A stretch of DNA of 64,000 nt from Scandinavium sp002470465 (lineage in GTDB: Bacteria; Pseudomonadota; Gammaproteobacteria; Enterobacterales; Enterobacteriaceae), in NCBI RefSeq assembly GCF_040750395.1, contig NZ_JBFLVD010000008.1, positions 124,001-188,000 on the forward strand. The letters are read 5' to 3'. Shown one piece after another: positions 46,146-54,869 of this stretch. Under the pieces are notes generated by a model. The model made no database searches. It worked only from the letters and a program-made list of their open reading frames with translations, and was not told the DNA's origin. Numbering within the stretch: the first letter of the stretch is position 1; every line of letters starts with the position of its first letter. The position numbers and the translations under genes were made by a program.

Positions 46146-46946
46146 TTACAGACCTTTGATGTTTTCAGCTTCTAATTCGTTGAAGTACTTCAGCGTCTTC
46201 ACTTTCAGCTCCATGGTGGACGGCTCGTCACACACCATGACCGCTTTCGGATGCAGCTGCAGGCAGCTGATAGTCCACATATGGTTGACGTTACCTTCAA
46301 CGGCGGCCTGCAGCGCCTGTGCTTTCTGGTGGCCCAGCACCAGAATCATCACTTCTTCTGCGTCCAGCAGCGTACCCACACCCACGGTCAGTGCGTATTT
46401 AGGCACTTGAGTCACGTCGCCGTCGAAGAAGCGGGAGTTTGCCACGCGGGTGTCATGAGTCAGGGTTTTAATGCGGGTACGGGAAGCCAGGGAAGAGGCA
46501 GGTTCGTTGAATGCGATGTGACCGTCGTTGCCCACGCCGCCCATGAACAGGTTGATTTTACCGTAGGAGCGGATTTTTTCTTCGTACTGGCGGCACTCTG
46601 CGTCGATGTCTGGCGCGTTGCCATCCAGCAGGTTAATGTTTTCAGCTGGAATATCAACGTGATCGAAGAAGTTGCGGTGCATGAAGCTGTGGTAGCTTTC
46701 CGGATGCTCCTTCGGCAGGCCAACATATTCGTCCATGTTGAAGGTGACAACGTGTTTGAAACTAACCTGGCCCGCTTTATGCATATCAACCAGAGCTTTG
46801 TATGCTGTGAGCGGGGTGCCGCCGGTTGGCAGACCCAGAACGAACGGACGATCCGCCGTTGGTTTAAACGCATTGATGCGGTTGACGATATGACGGGCGG
46901 CCCATTTGCCTACTTGTTCTGCTGTCGCCAGGGGAATCAGTCTCAT
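46146..46946 (-). CDS. nagB: Glucosamine-6-phosphate deaminase NagB
   Basis: It converts glucosamine-6-phosphate to fructose-6-phosphate and ammonia, feeding glycolysis. It has 266 aa, as in E. coli, where it is a hexamer activated by GlcNAc-6-P. Catalytic residues are Asp72 (FNMDEYVGLP), Asp141, His143 and Glu148 (GNDGHIAFNEP). It is first in the operon and divergent from nagE, with shared control sites between. Confidence 0.98.
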   Translation of the reverse strand: MRLIPLATAEQVGKWAARHIVNRINAFKPTADRPFVLGLPTGGTPLTAYKALVDMHKAGQVSFKHVVTFNMDEYVGLPKEHPESYHSFMHRNFFDHVDIPAENINLLDGNAPDIDAECRQYEEKIRSYGKINLFMGGVGNDGHIAFNEPASSLASRTRIKTLTHDTRVANSRFFDGDVTQVPKYALTVGVGTLLDAEEVMILVLGHQKAQALQAAVEGNVNHMWTISCLQLHPKAVMVCDEPSTMELKVKTLKYFNELEAENIKGL

Positions 46947-47042
46947 TGTTCACCTCAATAGTTAATATAAACGGTTGGCGGATTGGCACCGAATCTCAGT
47001 TAAGAGTAACCTGGTTTGGCAACGAGAGGGGGCAATCCGTCC

Positions 47043-47065
47043 TGATTTTTCGAATGATAAAATAA
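47043..47065. promoter_or_regulatory. NagC operator, nagB-proximal
   Basis: On the minus strand the site begins TTATTTTATCATTCG and ends AAAAATCA, matching the TTATTTT...AAAAAT form of NagC boxes known from the E. coli nagE-nagB interval. Its centre is about 95 bp from the second box, close to nine helical turns, as required for the NagC loop. Confidence 0.75.
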
Positions 47066-47110
47066 GTTTTCCCTGTTAGCCAGTCGGATGAGGGGGGGAT
47101 GACGATATTT

Positions 47111-47126
47111 GGTGATAAAAATCACA
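47111..47126. promoter_or_regulatory. CRP site between the NagC boxes
   Basis: GGTGATAAAAATCACA matches TGTGA-N6-TCACA with one mismatch. It lies between the two NagC operators, as in E. coli, where CRP activates both nagE and nagBACD. Confidence 0.75.
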
Positions 47127-47137
47127 AAAAAGGTGCG

Positions 47138-47161
47138 TTTAATTTGCGAGACGAATTAATT
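47138..47161. promoter_or_regulatory. NagC operator, nagE-proximal
   Basis: AATTTGCGAGACGAATTAATT with flanking T residues matches the second E. coli NagC box type (AATTAATTCG...CGCAAATTA in reverse). A TATAAA at 47217-47222 downstream is the likely nagE -10. Confidence 0.75.
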
Positions 47162-47270
47162 TTCCACACACTCTCAAAGCAAGTGGTATGTCGCTGTGCT
47201 TTTAAGATAGTCACACTATAAAAATACGGCTTTAACGAAGTCGGATCGGGGTCTCATAGGGGGAAGAAAA

Positions 47271-49292
47271 GTGAGTGTTCTAGGTTATTTACAAAAAGTG
47301 GGCCGCGCACTGATGGTGCCAGTGGCCACGCTGCCTGCCGCAGCCATCCTGATGGGTGTCGGCTACTGGATTGACCCGGTAAGTTGGGGCGGCGATAACG
47401 CCTTAGCGGCGCTGTTTATCAAATCTGGCTCGGCCATCATCGATCATATGTCCGTGTTGTTTGCGATCGGTGTGGCTTACGGTATGTCCAAAGATAAAGA
47501 CGGTGCAGCTGCGCTGACCGGCTTTGTTGGTTTCCTCGTTTTAACCACCCTGTGCTCTCCGGCAGCGGTGTCGATGATCCAGAAGATTCCTCTGGAGCAG
47601 GTCCCGGCGGCTTTCGGTAAGATCGAAAACCAGTTCGTGGGTATCCTTGTCGGTATTATTTCTGCTGAGCTGTACAACCGCTTCAGCGGCGTTGAGCTGC
47701 CGAAAGCGCTGTCGTTCTTCAGCGGCCGCCGTCTGGTACCTATCCTGACCTCCTTCCTGATGATCGCCGTTGCGTTCCTGCTGATGTACATCTGGCCGGT
47801 TATCTTCGGTGGCCTGGTGAGCTTCGGTGAGCACATTCAGAAACTGGGCTCTGCGGGCGCCGGTATCTATGCGTTCTTCAACCGTCTGCTGATCCCTGTT
47901 GGTCTGCACCACGCGCTGAACTCCGTATTCTGGTTTGACGTTGCCGGTATTAACGACATCCCTAACTTCCTGGGCGGTGCGCAGTCTATCGAAGCCGGTA
48001 AAGCGGTTGTCGGTATCACCGGTCGCTATCAGGCAGGCTTCTTCCCAATCATGATGTTCGGCCTTCCAGGTGCTGCGCTGGCGATTTACCAGTGCGCACG
48101 TCCGGAAAACAAAGCCAAAGTGCTGGGTATCATGATGGCGGGTGCCTTCGCGGCATTCTTCACCGGTATCACCGAGCCTCTGGAGTTCTCCTTCATGTTC
48201 GTGGCACCAGTGCTGTACTTCATCCACGCTGTGCTGACGGGTATTTCCGTGTTTATCGCGGCGAGCATGCAGTGGATTGCTGGTTTCGGCTTCAGTGCCG
48301 GTCTGGTGGATATGGTGCTCTCCTCGCGTAACCCGCTGGCGACGCACTGGTGGATGCTGATCCCTCAGGGCCTGGTGTTCTTCGTTATCTACTACGTGGT
48401 GTTCCGCTTCACCATCACCAAATTCAACCTGATGACGCCAGGTCGTGAACTGGCGGTTGCCGGTAGCGAAGAAGATGGTCAGGACGTGAATGTGAGCACC
48501 GGCAAAGAGCAGGATGCATCCGCGCTGGCTCGTCAGTACATTGCTGCCGTAGGTGGTTCTGATAACCTGACCGGTATCGACGCGTGCATCACCCGTCTGC
48601 GTCTGAACGTGAAGGATTCTTCTCTGGTTAACGAAGCGCTGGCCAAACGTCTCGGTGCGTCCGGTGTGATTCGTCTGAACAAAACCAGCGTGCAGATTAT
48701 CGTGGGCTTCGTGGCAGAAAAAATTGCTAACGCGATGAAAACCACCGGCCACGTTGCCGCAGCAGAAGCAACTCCTGCTGCGGCGGCACCAGCAGCGGTA
48801 AAACCACAGGCTGTACCAAACGCAGCAGCGACTATTGCTGCGCTGGTATCCCCGGTTACCGGTGATGTTGTTGCTCTGGAGCAGGTTCCTGATGAAGCGT
48901 TCGCCAGCAAAGCCGTCGGCGACGGCGTAGCGGTGAAACCAACGGAGAAAACCGTCGTTTCTCCGGCAGCAGGCACCATCGTTAAGATCTTCAACACCAA
49001 CCATGCGTTCTGCCTCGAAACCGAAAAAGGCGCGGAAATCGTTGTCCACATGGGCATTGATACCGTTGCGCTGAACGGCCAGGGCTTTACTCGCCTGGTG
49101 GAAGAGGGTGCGGAAGTGGTAGCCGGTCAGCCGGTTCTGGAAATGGATCTGGACTTCCTGAACGCCAACGCACGCTCCATGATCAGTCCAGTGGTGTGCA
49201 GCAATATCGACGACTTCAGCGGCCTGGTAATCAAGGCGCAGGGTCAGGTCGTTGCAGGCGTCACGCCGCTGTATGAGATTAAAGGCAAATAA
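47271..49292 (+). CDS. nagE: N-acetylglucosamine-specific PTS enzyme EIICBA (NagE)
   Basis: It imports and phosphorylates GlcNAc. The 673-aa protein has three fused domains: EIIC (1-390, about ten helices), EIIB (about 413-490, phospho-Cys439 in DACITRLRL) and EIIA of the glucose type (about 525-670, His593 in VVHMGIDTV), with an Ala/Pro-rich linker at 495-520. The start is GTG with an upstream GGGGGAA. The EIIB and EIIA parts are close to E. coli K-12 NagE, but the EIIC part (MSVLGYLQKVGRALMVPVAT) is clearly a different subtype and accounts for the extra 25 residues. Confidence 0.95.
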   Translation: MSVLGYLQKVGRALMVPVATLPAAAILMGVGYWIDPVSWGGDNALAALFIKSGSAIIDHMSVLFAIGVAYGMSKDKDGAAALTGFVGFLVLTTLCSPAAVSMIQKIPLEQVPAAFGKIENQFVGILVGIISAELYNRFSGVELPKALSFFSGRRLVPILTSFLMIAVAFLLMYIWPVIFGGLVSFGEHIQKLGSAGAGIYAFFNRLLIPVGLHHALNSVFWFDVAGINDIPNFLGGAQSIEAGKAVVGITGRYQAGFFPIMMFGLPGAALAIYQCARPENKAKVLGIMMAGAFAAFFTGITEPLEFSFMFVAPVLYFIHAVLTGISVFIAASMQWIAGFGFSAGLVDMVLSSRNPLATHWWMLIPQGLVFFVIYYVVFRFTITKFNLMTPGRELAVAGSEEDGQDVNVSTGKEQDASALARQYIAAVGGSDNLTGIDACITRLRLNVKDSSLVNEALAKRLGASGVIRLNKTSVQIIVGFVAEKIANAMKTTGHVAAAEATPAAAAPAAVKPQAVPNAAATIAALVSPVTGDVVALEQVPDEAFASKAVGDGVAVKPTEKTVVSPAAGTIVKIFNTNHAFCLETEKGAEIVVHMGIDTVALNGQGFTRLVEEGAEVVAGQPVLEMDLDFLNANARSMISPVVCSNIDDFSGLVIKAQGQVVAGVTPLYEIKGK

Positions 49293-49320
49293 TCGTTCCT
49301 GAGTAAATCTTATGTGCCTT

Positions 49321-49353
49321 AGCGGCGGGGGAATTCCTCCGCCGCTTTTTTTT
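49321..49353 (+). terminator. Terminator of nagE
   Basis: Stem AGCGGCGG / CCGCCGCT with a 10-nt loop followed by T8, 28 nt after the nagE stop. Confidence 0.93.
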
Positions 49354-49473
49354 GCAGCAAATGCTCCCATTATTTTCATCAGATACGTATTTTCCGTAAC
49401 TAAGGGTTGTCACTACGTCCGGCTTATAAGATCATATGCCGTTATATGTTGTTTACGCCTTGAGGAACCCGCG

Positions 49474-51138
49474 ATGAGTGAGGCTGAAGCCCGCCCGACT
49501 AACTTTATTCGCCAGATTATTGATGAGGATCTGGCCAGTGGTAAGCACACGACCGTTCACACCCGTTTTCCGCCAGAGCCGAACGGGTATCTGCATATCG
49601 GTCACGCTAAATCGATCTGCCTGAACTTCGGCATCGCCCAGGACTATCAGGGTCAGTGCAACCTGCGTTTCGATGACACCAACCCGGTGAAGGAAGACAT
49701 CGAATACGTTGAATCGATCAAAAATGACGTCGAGTGGTTAGGTTTCCACTGGTCTGGCGATATCCGCTACTCCTCGGACTATTTCGATACCCTGCATCAG
49801 TACGCCGTTGAGCTTATTAATAAAGGTCTGGCGTATGTCGATGAACTCTCTGCAGAAGAAATCCGCGAATACCGCGGCACGCTGACTGCGCCGGGTAAAA
49901 ACAGCCCGTACCGCGATCGCAGCGTGGAAGAGAACCTGGCGCTGTTTGAAAAAATGCGCGCCGGCGGTTTCGAAGAAGGTAAAGCGTGCCTGCGCGCCAA
50001 AATTGATATGGCGTCATCCTTCGTCGTAATGCGCGATCCGGTGCTGTACCGCATCAAATTCGCCGATCACCACCAGACCGGTAGTAAGTGGTGCATCTAC
50101 CCGATGTACGACTTCACCCACTGCATCAGCGATGCGCTGGAAGGGATTACTCACTCCCTGTGTACGCTTGAGTTCCAGGACAACCGTCGCCTGTACGACT
50201 GGGTACTGGATAACATCTCCATTCCGGTTCATCCGCGTCAGTACGAGTTCTCTCGTCTGAATCTGGAATACACCGTGATGTCCAAGCGTAAGCTGAACCA
50301 GCTGGTCACCGACAAGCATGTGGAAGGCTGGGATGACCCGCGTATGCCAACTATTTCAGGCCTGCGTCGTCGTGGCTACACCGCAGCGTCCATCCGTGAA
50401 TTCTGTAAGCGTATCGGCGTCACCAAACAGGATAACACCATCGAAATCGCGTCGCTGGAATCCTGCATTCGTGAAGATCTGAACGAGAACGCACCGCGCG
50501 CGATGGCCGTTATCGATCCGGTTAAGCTGGTTATCGAAAACTACCAGGGCGAAGGCGAAATCGTCACCATGCCGAACCATCCGAGCAAACCGGAAATGGG
50601 CAGCCGTGAAGTGCCGTTCAGCCGTGAAATCTGGATCGATCGCGCTGACTTCCGCGAAGAAGCGAACAAGCAGTACAAGCGTCTGGTGATGGGTAAAGAA
50701 GTGCGTCTGCGCAATGCCTACGTGGTGAAAGCGGAACGCGTTGAGAAAGATGCAGAAGGCAATATCACCACTATTTTCTGCACTTACGATGCCGACACCC
50801 TGAGCAAAGATCCGGCCGATGGCCGTAAAGTGAAAGGCGTTATTCACTGGGTGAGCGCACAGCATGCGCTGCCGGTTGAAATTCGTCTTTACGATCGTCT
50901 GTTCAGCGTGCCAAACCCGGGTGCCGCGGAGGACTTCCTGTCCGTCATCAACCAGGACTCTCTGGTGATCAAACAGGGTTACGCTGAACCTTCCCTGAAA
51001 GCCGCTAAGGCGGGCGTTGCGCATCAGTTCGAACGCGAAGGTTACTTCTGCCTCGACAGCCGTTACAGCACCGCTGATAAGCTGGTCTTCAACCGCACCG
51101 TTGGCCTGCGCGATACCTGGGCGAAAGCGGGCGAGTAA
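49474..51138 (+). CDS. glnS: Glutaminyl-tRNA synthetase
   Basis: This class I synthetase charges the tRNA-Gln genes found at 39939-40530. It has 554 aa. The HIGH motif is in PEPNGYLHIGH (about 34-44) and the KMSKS equivalent is VMSKRK (about 268-273). A C-terminal anticodon-binding beta-barrel follows. The ATG at 49474 follows GAGG and gives the family start MSEAEARPTNFIRQ; the frame is open further upstream without a ribosome site. Confidence 0.98.
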   Translation: MSEAEARPTNFIRQIIDEDLASGKHTTVHTRFPPEPNGYLHIGHAKSICLNFGIAQDYQGQCNLRFDDTNPVKEDIEYVESIKNDVEWLGFHWSGDIRYSSDYFDTLHQYAVELINKGLAYVDELSAEEIREYRGTLTAPGKNSPYRDRSVEENLALFEKMRAGGFEEGKACLRAKIDMASSFVVMRDPVLYRIKFADHHQTGSKWCIYPMYDFTHCISDALEGITHSLCTLEFQDNRRLYDWVLDNISIPVHPRQYEFSRLNLEYTVMSKRKLNQLVTDKHVEGWDDPRMPTISGLRRRGYTAASIREFCKRIGVTKQDNTIEIASLESCIREDLNENAPRAMAVIDPVKLVIENYQGEGEIVTMPNHPSKPEMGSREVPFSREIWIDRADFREEANKQYKRLVMGKEVRLRNAYVVKAERVEKDAEGNITTIFCTYDADTLSKDPADGRKVKGVIHWVSAQHALPVEIRLYDRLFSVPNPGAAEDFLSVINQDSLVIKQGYAEPSLKAAKAGVAHQFEREGYFCLDSRYSTADKLVFNRTVGLRDTWAKAGE

Positions 51139-51158
51139 GCTTGCTGCTTTAAGTCCTG

Positions 51159-51187
51159 AAAGCGTCGCTTCGTGCGGCGCTTTTTTT
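51159..51187 (+). terminator. Terminator of glnS
   Basis: Stem AAAGCGTCGC / GCGGCGCTTT with a T-G wobble and loop TTCGT, followed by T7. Confidence 0.9.
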
Positions 51188-51400
51188 ATGCCATTTTCGC
51201 GATGCGAAATAATCTCATTTCTGCTACTGAAACACTTATCGGCTCTGTTACATATTGCCACCTGCCCCATTTACTGGGCTGCTGACAAACCCCTGCTATT
51301 AGCGGTTCCTGCCATTTTGTCTCGCACTTGTACTTTGTAACAAAACGCAATCAAATATGTGCGCACTGTCATACTCTTGCGCATTCGTGCGGAAAAAGGA

Positions 51401-51426
51401 TTGATAATTCGCGTCGCGAAAAATAG
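51401..51426. promoter_or_regulatory. Probable NagC operator upstream of chiP
   Basis: TAATTCGCGTCGCGAAAAATA resembles the NagC box (TT...CG...CG...AAAAAT), 110-135 nt before the chiP ATG. chiP is NagC-repressed in E. coli. The remainder of 51139-51535 holds the glnS terminator and the chiP leader but no ORF. Confidence 0.5.
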
Positions 51427-51517
51427 TCTACTGACATAGCGTCAGGCCCTTTCTGCCTCGCTACTTTTTTGCAGTGCTTATTTTATCGCTTTCGCCTTTT
51501 GCGACGGCGTTTTTAAA

Positions 51518-51528
51518 GTCAAAGAGGA
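51518..51528 (+). promoter_or_regulatory. ChiX sRNA pairing site over the chiP ribosome-binding site
   Basis: GTCAAAGAGGA includes the ribosome site of chiP and is complementary to the TCCTCTTTGAC seed of ChiX as known in E. coli and Salmonella. The ATG follows 7 nt later. ChiX itself is not in the window. Confidence 0.7.
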
Positions 51529-51535
51529 TATACAC

Positions 51536-52948
51536 ATGCGTACGTTCAGTGGCAAACGTAGTACGCTGGCGCTGGCTATTGCCGCCGTCACCGCAATGTC
51601 GGGCTGGGTTGCATCTCCGCAGGCCAGTGCAGCAGGATTCGTAGACGATTCAACGTTAACCGGCGGCATCTATTACTGGCAGCGTGAGCGTGACCGTAAA
51701 GACGTCACTGACGGTGACAAGTACAAAACCAACCTTTCTCACTCGACCTGGAACGCCAACCTCGACTTCCAGTCTGGCTTCGCCGCTGATTTCATCGGGC
51801 TTGATATCGCCGCCTTTACCGCAATCGAAATGGCCGAATCTGCCGAAAGCGGCCACCCGAACGAAATCGCGTTTTCCTCTATCAATAAGGGCTACGACGA
51901 AGACTACTCCGGTGATAAGAGCGGGATTAGCCTTTATAAAGCCGCTGCGAAATTTAAGCTTGGGCCTGCCTGGGCTCGTGCGGGTTACATTCAGCCAACC
52001 GGCCAGACGCTGTTAGCGCCGCACTGGAGCTTTATGCCTGGCACCTATCAGGGTGCTGAAGCCGGGGCGAACTTTGACTACGGTGATGCGGGCGCGCTGA
52101 GCTTCTCGTACATGTGGACCAACGAGTACAAGGCACCATGGCACCTTGAAACCGACAAGTTCTACCAGAATGACAGGAAAACCAAAGTCGATTATCTCCA
52201 CTCCATCGGTGCGAAGTACGACTTTAAAAATGACCTCGTTCTGGAAGCCGCATTTGGTCAGGCGCAGGGCTTTATGGATCAGTACTTCGCCAAAGCCAGC
52301 TACAAATTCGACGTGGCCGGTACGCCACTTTCTACCAGCTACCAGTTCTATGGTGCACGTGACACCGTAGATAAAAACACCGTCAACGATATTTACGACG
52401 GTACCGCATGGTTACAGGCTCTGACCTTCGGCTACAAAGTGGCTGACGTGGTTGACCTGCGCCTCGAAGGGACATGGGTTAAGGCAGAAGGCCAGCAGGG
52501 CTTCTTCCTGCAGCGTATGACGCCAACCTATGCTTCCTCCAACGGTCGTCTGGATATCTGGTGGGATAACCGTTCCGACTTCAACGCCAACGGCGAAAAA
52601 GCCGTGTTCTTCGGCGGAATGTATGACCTGAAAAACTGGAACCTGCCAGGCTGGGCGGTGGGCGCTTCCTACGTTTACGCGTGGGATGCTAAACCGGCGG
52701 ACTGGATGATCAACAGCGCAGGGCAGAAAGAGAGCATTGCCTCAAACAAAATCAAAGAGTCTTCCTACAGTCTCGATGCGATGTACACCGTCCAGGAAGG
52801 GCGCGCCAAAGGCACGCTGTTCAAGCTGCACTTCACTCAGTACGACAACCATTCAGATATCCCAAGCTGGGGCGGTGGCTACGGCAACATGTTCCAGGAT
52901 GAGCGCGACGTGAAATTCATCGTTATCGCTCCGTTCACCATCTTCTGA
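51536..52948 (+). CDS. chiP: Chitoporin ChiP (OprD-family outer-membrane channel)
   Basis: This outer-membrane porin takes up chitosugars, feeding NagE and NagBA. The 470-aa precursor has a signal peptide (cleavage near ASA-AG, residue 33) and a beta-barrel rich in aromatic-flanked strands. The C-terminus ends in Phe (IVIAPFTIF), the barrel insertion signal. chiQ follows after 50 nt. The leader carries a ChiX target and a probable NagC box. Confidence 0.95.
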   Translation: MRTFSGKRSTLALAIAAVTAMSGWVASPQASAAGFVDDSTLTGGIYYWQRERDRKDVTDGDKYKTNLSHSTWNANLDFQSGFAADFIGLDIAAFTAIEMAESAESGHPNEIAFSSINKGYDEDYSGDKSGISLYKAAAKFKLGPAWARAGYIQPTGQTLLAPHWSFMPGTYQGAEAGANFDYGDAGALSFSYMWTNEYKAPWHLETDKFYQNDRKTKVDYLHSIGAKYDFKNDLVLEAAFGQAQGFMDQYFAKASYKFDVAGTPLSTSYQFYGARDTVDKNTVNDIYDGTAWLQALTFGYKVADVVDLRLEGTWVKAEGQQGFFLQRMTPTYASSNGRLDIWWDNRSDFNANGEKAVFFGGMYDLKNWNLPGWAVGASYVYAWDAKPADWMINSAGQKESIASNKIKESSYSLDAMYTVQEGRAKGTLFKLHFTQYDNHSDIPSWGGGYGNMFQDERDVKFIVIAPFTIF

Positions 52949-52998
52949 TAAGCGACGCGGCGGGCACGATGCCTGCCGCGTAACCATGAGGTCGTATC

Positions 52999-53334
52999 AT
53001 GAAAAAATTGATTCTCGTCGCGATTATGGCGTCCGGGCTGGTGGCTTGTGCACAGCCGCAGGCACCGAAAGAAGACAGCAAGCTGAAAGCCGCCTACAGC
53101 GCCTGTATTAATACCGCGGAAGGCAATCCGGATAAGATTGAAGCCTGCCAAAGCGTGCTGGATGTGCTGAAGCAGGAGAAGGAGCACAAGCAGTTTGCCG
53201 AACAGGAAACGGTGCGCACGCTGGATTATCAGCAGTGTATCCAGGCGACCCGTACGGGTAACGATCAGGCAGTGAAGGCGCGCTGCGATAAAATCTGGCA
53301 GGAAATTCGCAGCAACAATACCCCCGCGCCGTAA
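52999..53334 (+). CDS. chiQ: ChiQ lipoprotein
   Basis: This 111-aa lipoprotein has the lipobox SGLVAC (Cys17). The mature part is helical and charged, with four further cysteines (residues 35, 49, 75, 94) that could form two disulfides. It is cotranscribed with chiP; its role is not established. GAGG precedes the ATG. Confidence 0.9.
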   Translation: MKKLILVAIMASGLVACAQPQAPKEDSKLKAAYSACINTAEGNPDKIEACQSVLDVLKQEKEHKQFAEQETVRTLDYQQCIQATRTGNDQAVKARCDKIWQEIRSNNTPAP

Positions 53335-53374
53335 GCCTTATTTCAACTCTGTTTTTGCCCCAAAATATGCCCAT

Positions 53375-53403
53375 AAAAAAAGCCAACCGTCAGGTTGGCT
53401 TTT
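53375..53403 (+). terminator. Bidirectional terminator between chiQ and fur
   Basis: Stem AAAAGCCAACC / GGTTGGCTTTT with loop GTCA. A tracts and T tracts lie on both sides. Confidence 0.93.
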
Positions 53404-53422
53404 GCTTTTGCACGAGCGTCGA

Positions 53423-53875
53423 TTATTTATCGGCGGCGTCGTGGGCGTGTTCATCTTCGCGGCAGTCGCCTTCAGCGCAGTGGCCGTAAAGATAAAGGCT
53501 GTGGTTAGTCAGACGAATGCCGTGCCTGGTGGCGATTTCACGCTGGCGTGCTTCAATCGAGTCATCACTGAATTCGATAACCTTGCCGCAGTCGAGGCAG
53601 ATCAGGTGATCGTGGTGATGCTGCTGAGTCAGTTCGAAAACAGATTTACCGCCTTCGAAGTTGTGGCGGGTGACAATTCCGGCATCGTCGAACTGGTTCA
53701 GAACGCGATAAACCGTTGCCAGACCAATTTCCTCGCCCATATCGATCAGGCGCTTATAGAGGTCTTCCGCACTGACATGGTGATTGTCCGGCTCCTGAAG
53801 CACTTCCAGAATTTTAAGACGCGGAAGCGTGACTTTCAGGCCTGCCTTCTTTAATGCGATATTGTTGTCAGTCAT
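53423..53875 (-). CDS. fur: Ferric uptake regulator Fur
   Basis: This iron-responsive repressor of iron-uptake genes has 150 aa. The N-terminal winged helix (about 1-83) is followed by a His-rich hinge (QQHHHDH) and a dimerisation domain with structural zinc cysteines Cys93, Cys96 (CLDC) and Cys133, Cys138. It is near identical to E. coli Fur, with a slightly longer His/Asp-rich C-terminus. A Fur box overlaps its promoter, and a 12-codon leader ORF overlaps its start. Confidence 0.98.
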   Translation of the reverse strand: MTDNNIALKKAGLKVTLPRLKILEVLQEPDNHHVSAEDLYKRLIDMGEEIGLATVYRVLNQFDDAGIVTRHNFEGGKSVFELTQQHHHDHLICLDCGKVIEFSDDSIEARQREIATRHGIRLTNHSLYLYGHCAEGDCREDEHAHDAADK

Positions 53876-53906
53876 GCGGAATCAGTCCTGTTGCTAGGCG
53901 ATACAC
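53868..53906 (-). CDS. Candidate leader ORF overlapping the fur start (uof-like)
   Basis: A 12-codon frame (VYRLATGLIPHD) starts at GTG directly after an AAGGAAG ribosome site and ends at TGA, 8 nt inside fur. In E. coli a leader called uof is translationally coupled to fur and is the target through which RyhB represses Fur synthesis. Position and overlap fit, but the length differs from the 28 codons remembered for E. coli. The frame is open upstream without an ATG. Confidence 0.4.
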   Translation of the reverse strand: MYRLATGLIPHD

Positions 53907-53941
53907 TTCCTTATTGGAAGTATTACTAAGAATGAATTCAG

Positions 53942-53960
53942 GATAATGCGTCTCATTATA
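53942..53960. promoter_or_regulatory. Fur box overlapping the fur promoter
   Basis: GATAATGCGTCTCATTATA matches the 19-bp Fur consensus at 14 positions with both GATAAT/ATTAT ends intact. It overlaps a minus-strand TATAAT (-10, 53960-53955); TTTTCA sits 17 nt upstream as -35. This supports autoregulation. The remaining part of 53876-54189 shows no ORF of note. Confidence 0.75.
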
Positions 53961-54189
53961 GAACTGCGAAGTCTAAATGAAAACTGCAAACCCTGAGCAA
54001 AGTATGCTTTTCAGAAACGAGGCATCATCTGCAAAGCGAAACATCCGACCTCGTTAAAACAGCTGACATTGTACAGACATGTGCTCAAAAGTTAAAAATT
54101 TGTAGCGATTAATTTGATTGCTTTTATCTATTAATTTTACGGAACTTATCGCTAATACGGCGCAACCTGAGCGCTGCGCCATACGTTTA

Positions 54190-54720
54190 TCAGGCGTTTT
54201 TGATCTCTTCGAGGTGCAGCTCTTCAGAAATCTGCTTAACCCACTTTTCAACGCGCTCAGCGGTCAGCTCCGGCTGACGGTCTTCGTCGATGGCCAGGCC
54301 CACAAAGTGATCGTCATCGGCCAGGCCTTTAGACGCTTCGAAATGATAACCCGCCGTTGGCCAGTGGCCGACGATGGTTGCGCCGCGTGGTTCGATGATG
54401 TCGCGGATGGTGCCGAGCGCATCACAGAAGTATTCTGCGTAATCTTCCTGGTCGCCGCAGCCGAACAGGGCCACCAGTTTGCCGTTGAAGTCTACCTCTT
54501 CCAGCGTCGGGAAGAAGTCGTCCCAGTCACACTGTGCTTCACCGTAGTACCAGGTCGGGATACCCAGCAGCAGAATATCGAAGCCTTCAAGATCTTCTTT
54601 GCTGCTTTTGGCAATGTCATGCACTTCAGCTACATCTTTACCAAGCTGCTTCTGAATCATCTTCGCGATATTTTCGGTATTGCCGGTGTCGCTGCCGAAG
54701 AAAATGCCTGTAATTGCCAT
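54190..54720 (-). CDS. fldA: Flavodoxin 1
   Basis: This FMN electron carrier for radical-SAM enzymes and other reductases is essential in E. coli. It has 176 aa. The phosphate-binding loop GSDTGNTE (residues 9-16) and the FMN-stacking Trp/Tyr loops (GIPTWYYGEAQCDWDDF; FGCGDQEDYAEYFCDA) are present, which places it in the long-chain class. The ATG at 54720 gives the family N-terminus MAITGIFFGSDTG. It lies upstream of fur, as in E. coli. Confidence 0.98.
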   Translation of the reverse strand: MAITGIFFGSDTGNTENIAKMIQKQLGKDVAEVHDIAKSSKEDLEGFDILLLGIPTWYYGEAQCDWDDFFPTLEEVDFNGKLVALFGCGDQEDYAEYFCDALGTIRDIIEPRGATIVGHWPTAGYHFEASKGLADDDHFVGLAIDEDRQPELTAERVEKWVKQISEELHLEEIKNA

Positions 54721-54869
54721 GAGTAAAATAACCTCTTGAAACGTAATGAAATGATGGTGGAATGTTGCCCACAGATAAAGGCAATGATAGCAGGAGGAGA
54801 AGGGCGCGGGAACCGCAATCGCGCCGGACTGCACTCTCTGCTACATGAAAGTGATTTTTTGTCGGATTT

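Noticed and set aside
47541..49379. 612-codon open frame antisense to nagE
   Set aside because: It is a shadow frame: composition is extreme (His, Arg, Gln rich), there is no ribosome site or family similarity, and the opposite strand encodes a clear NagE.
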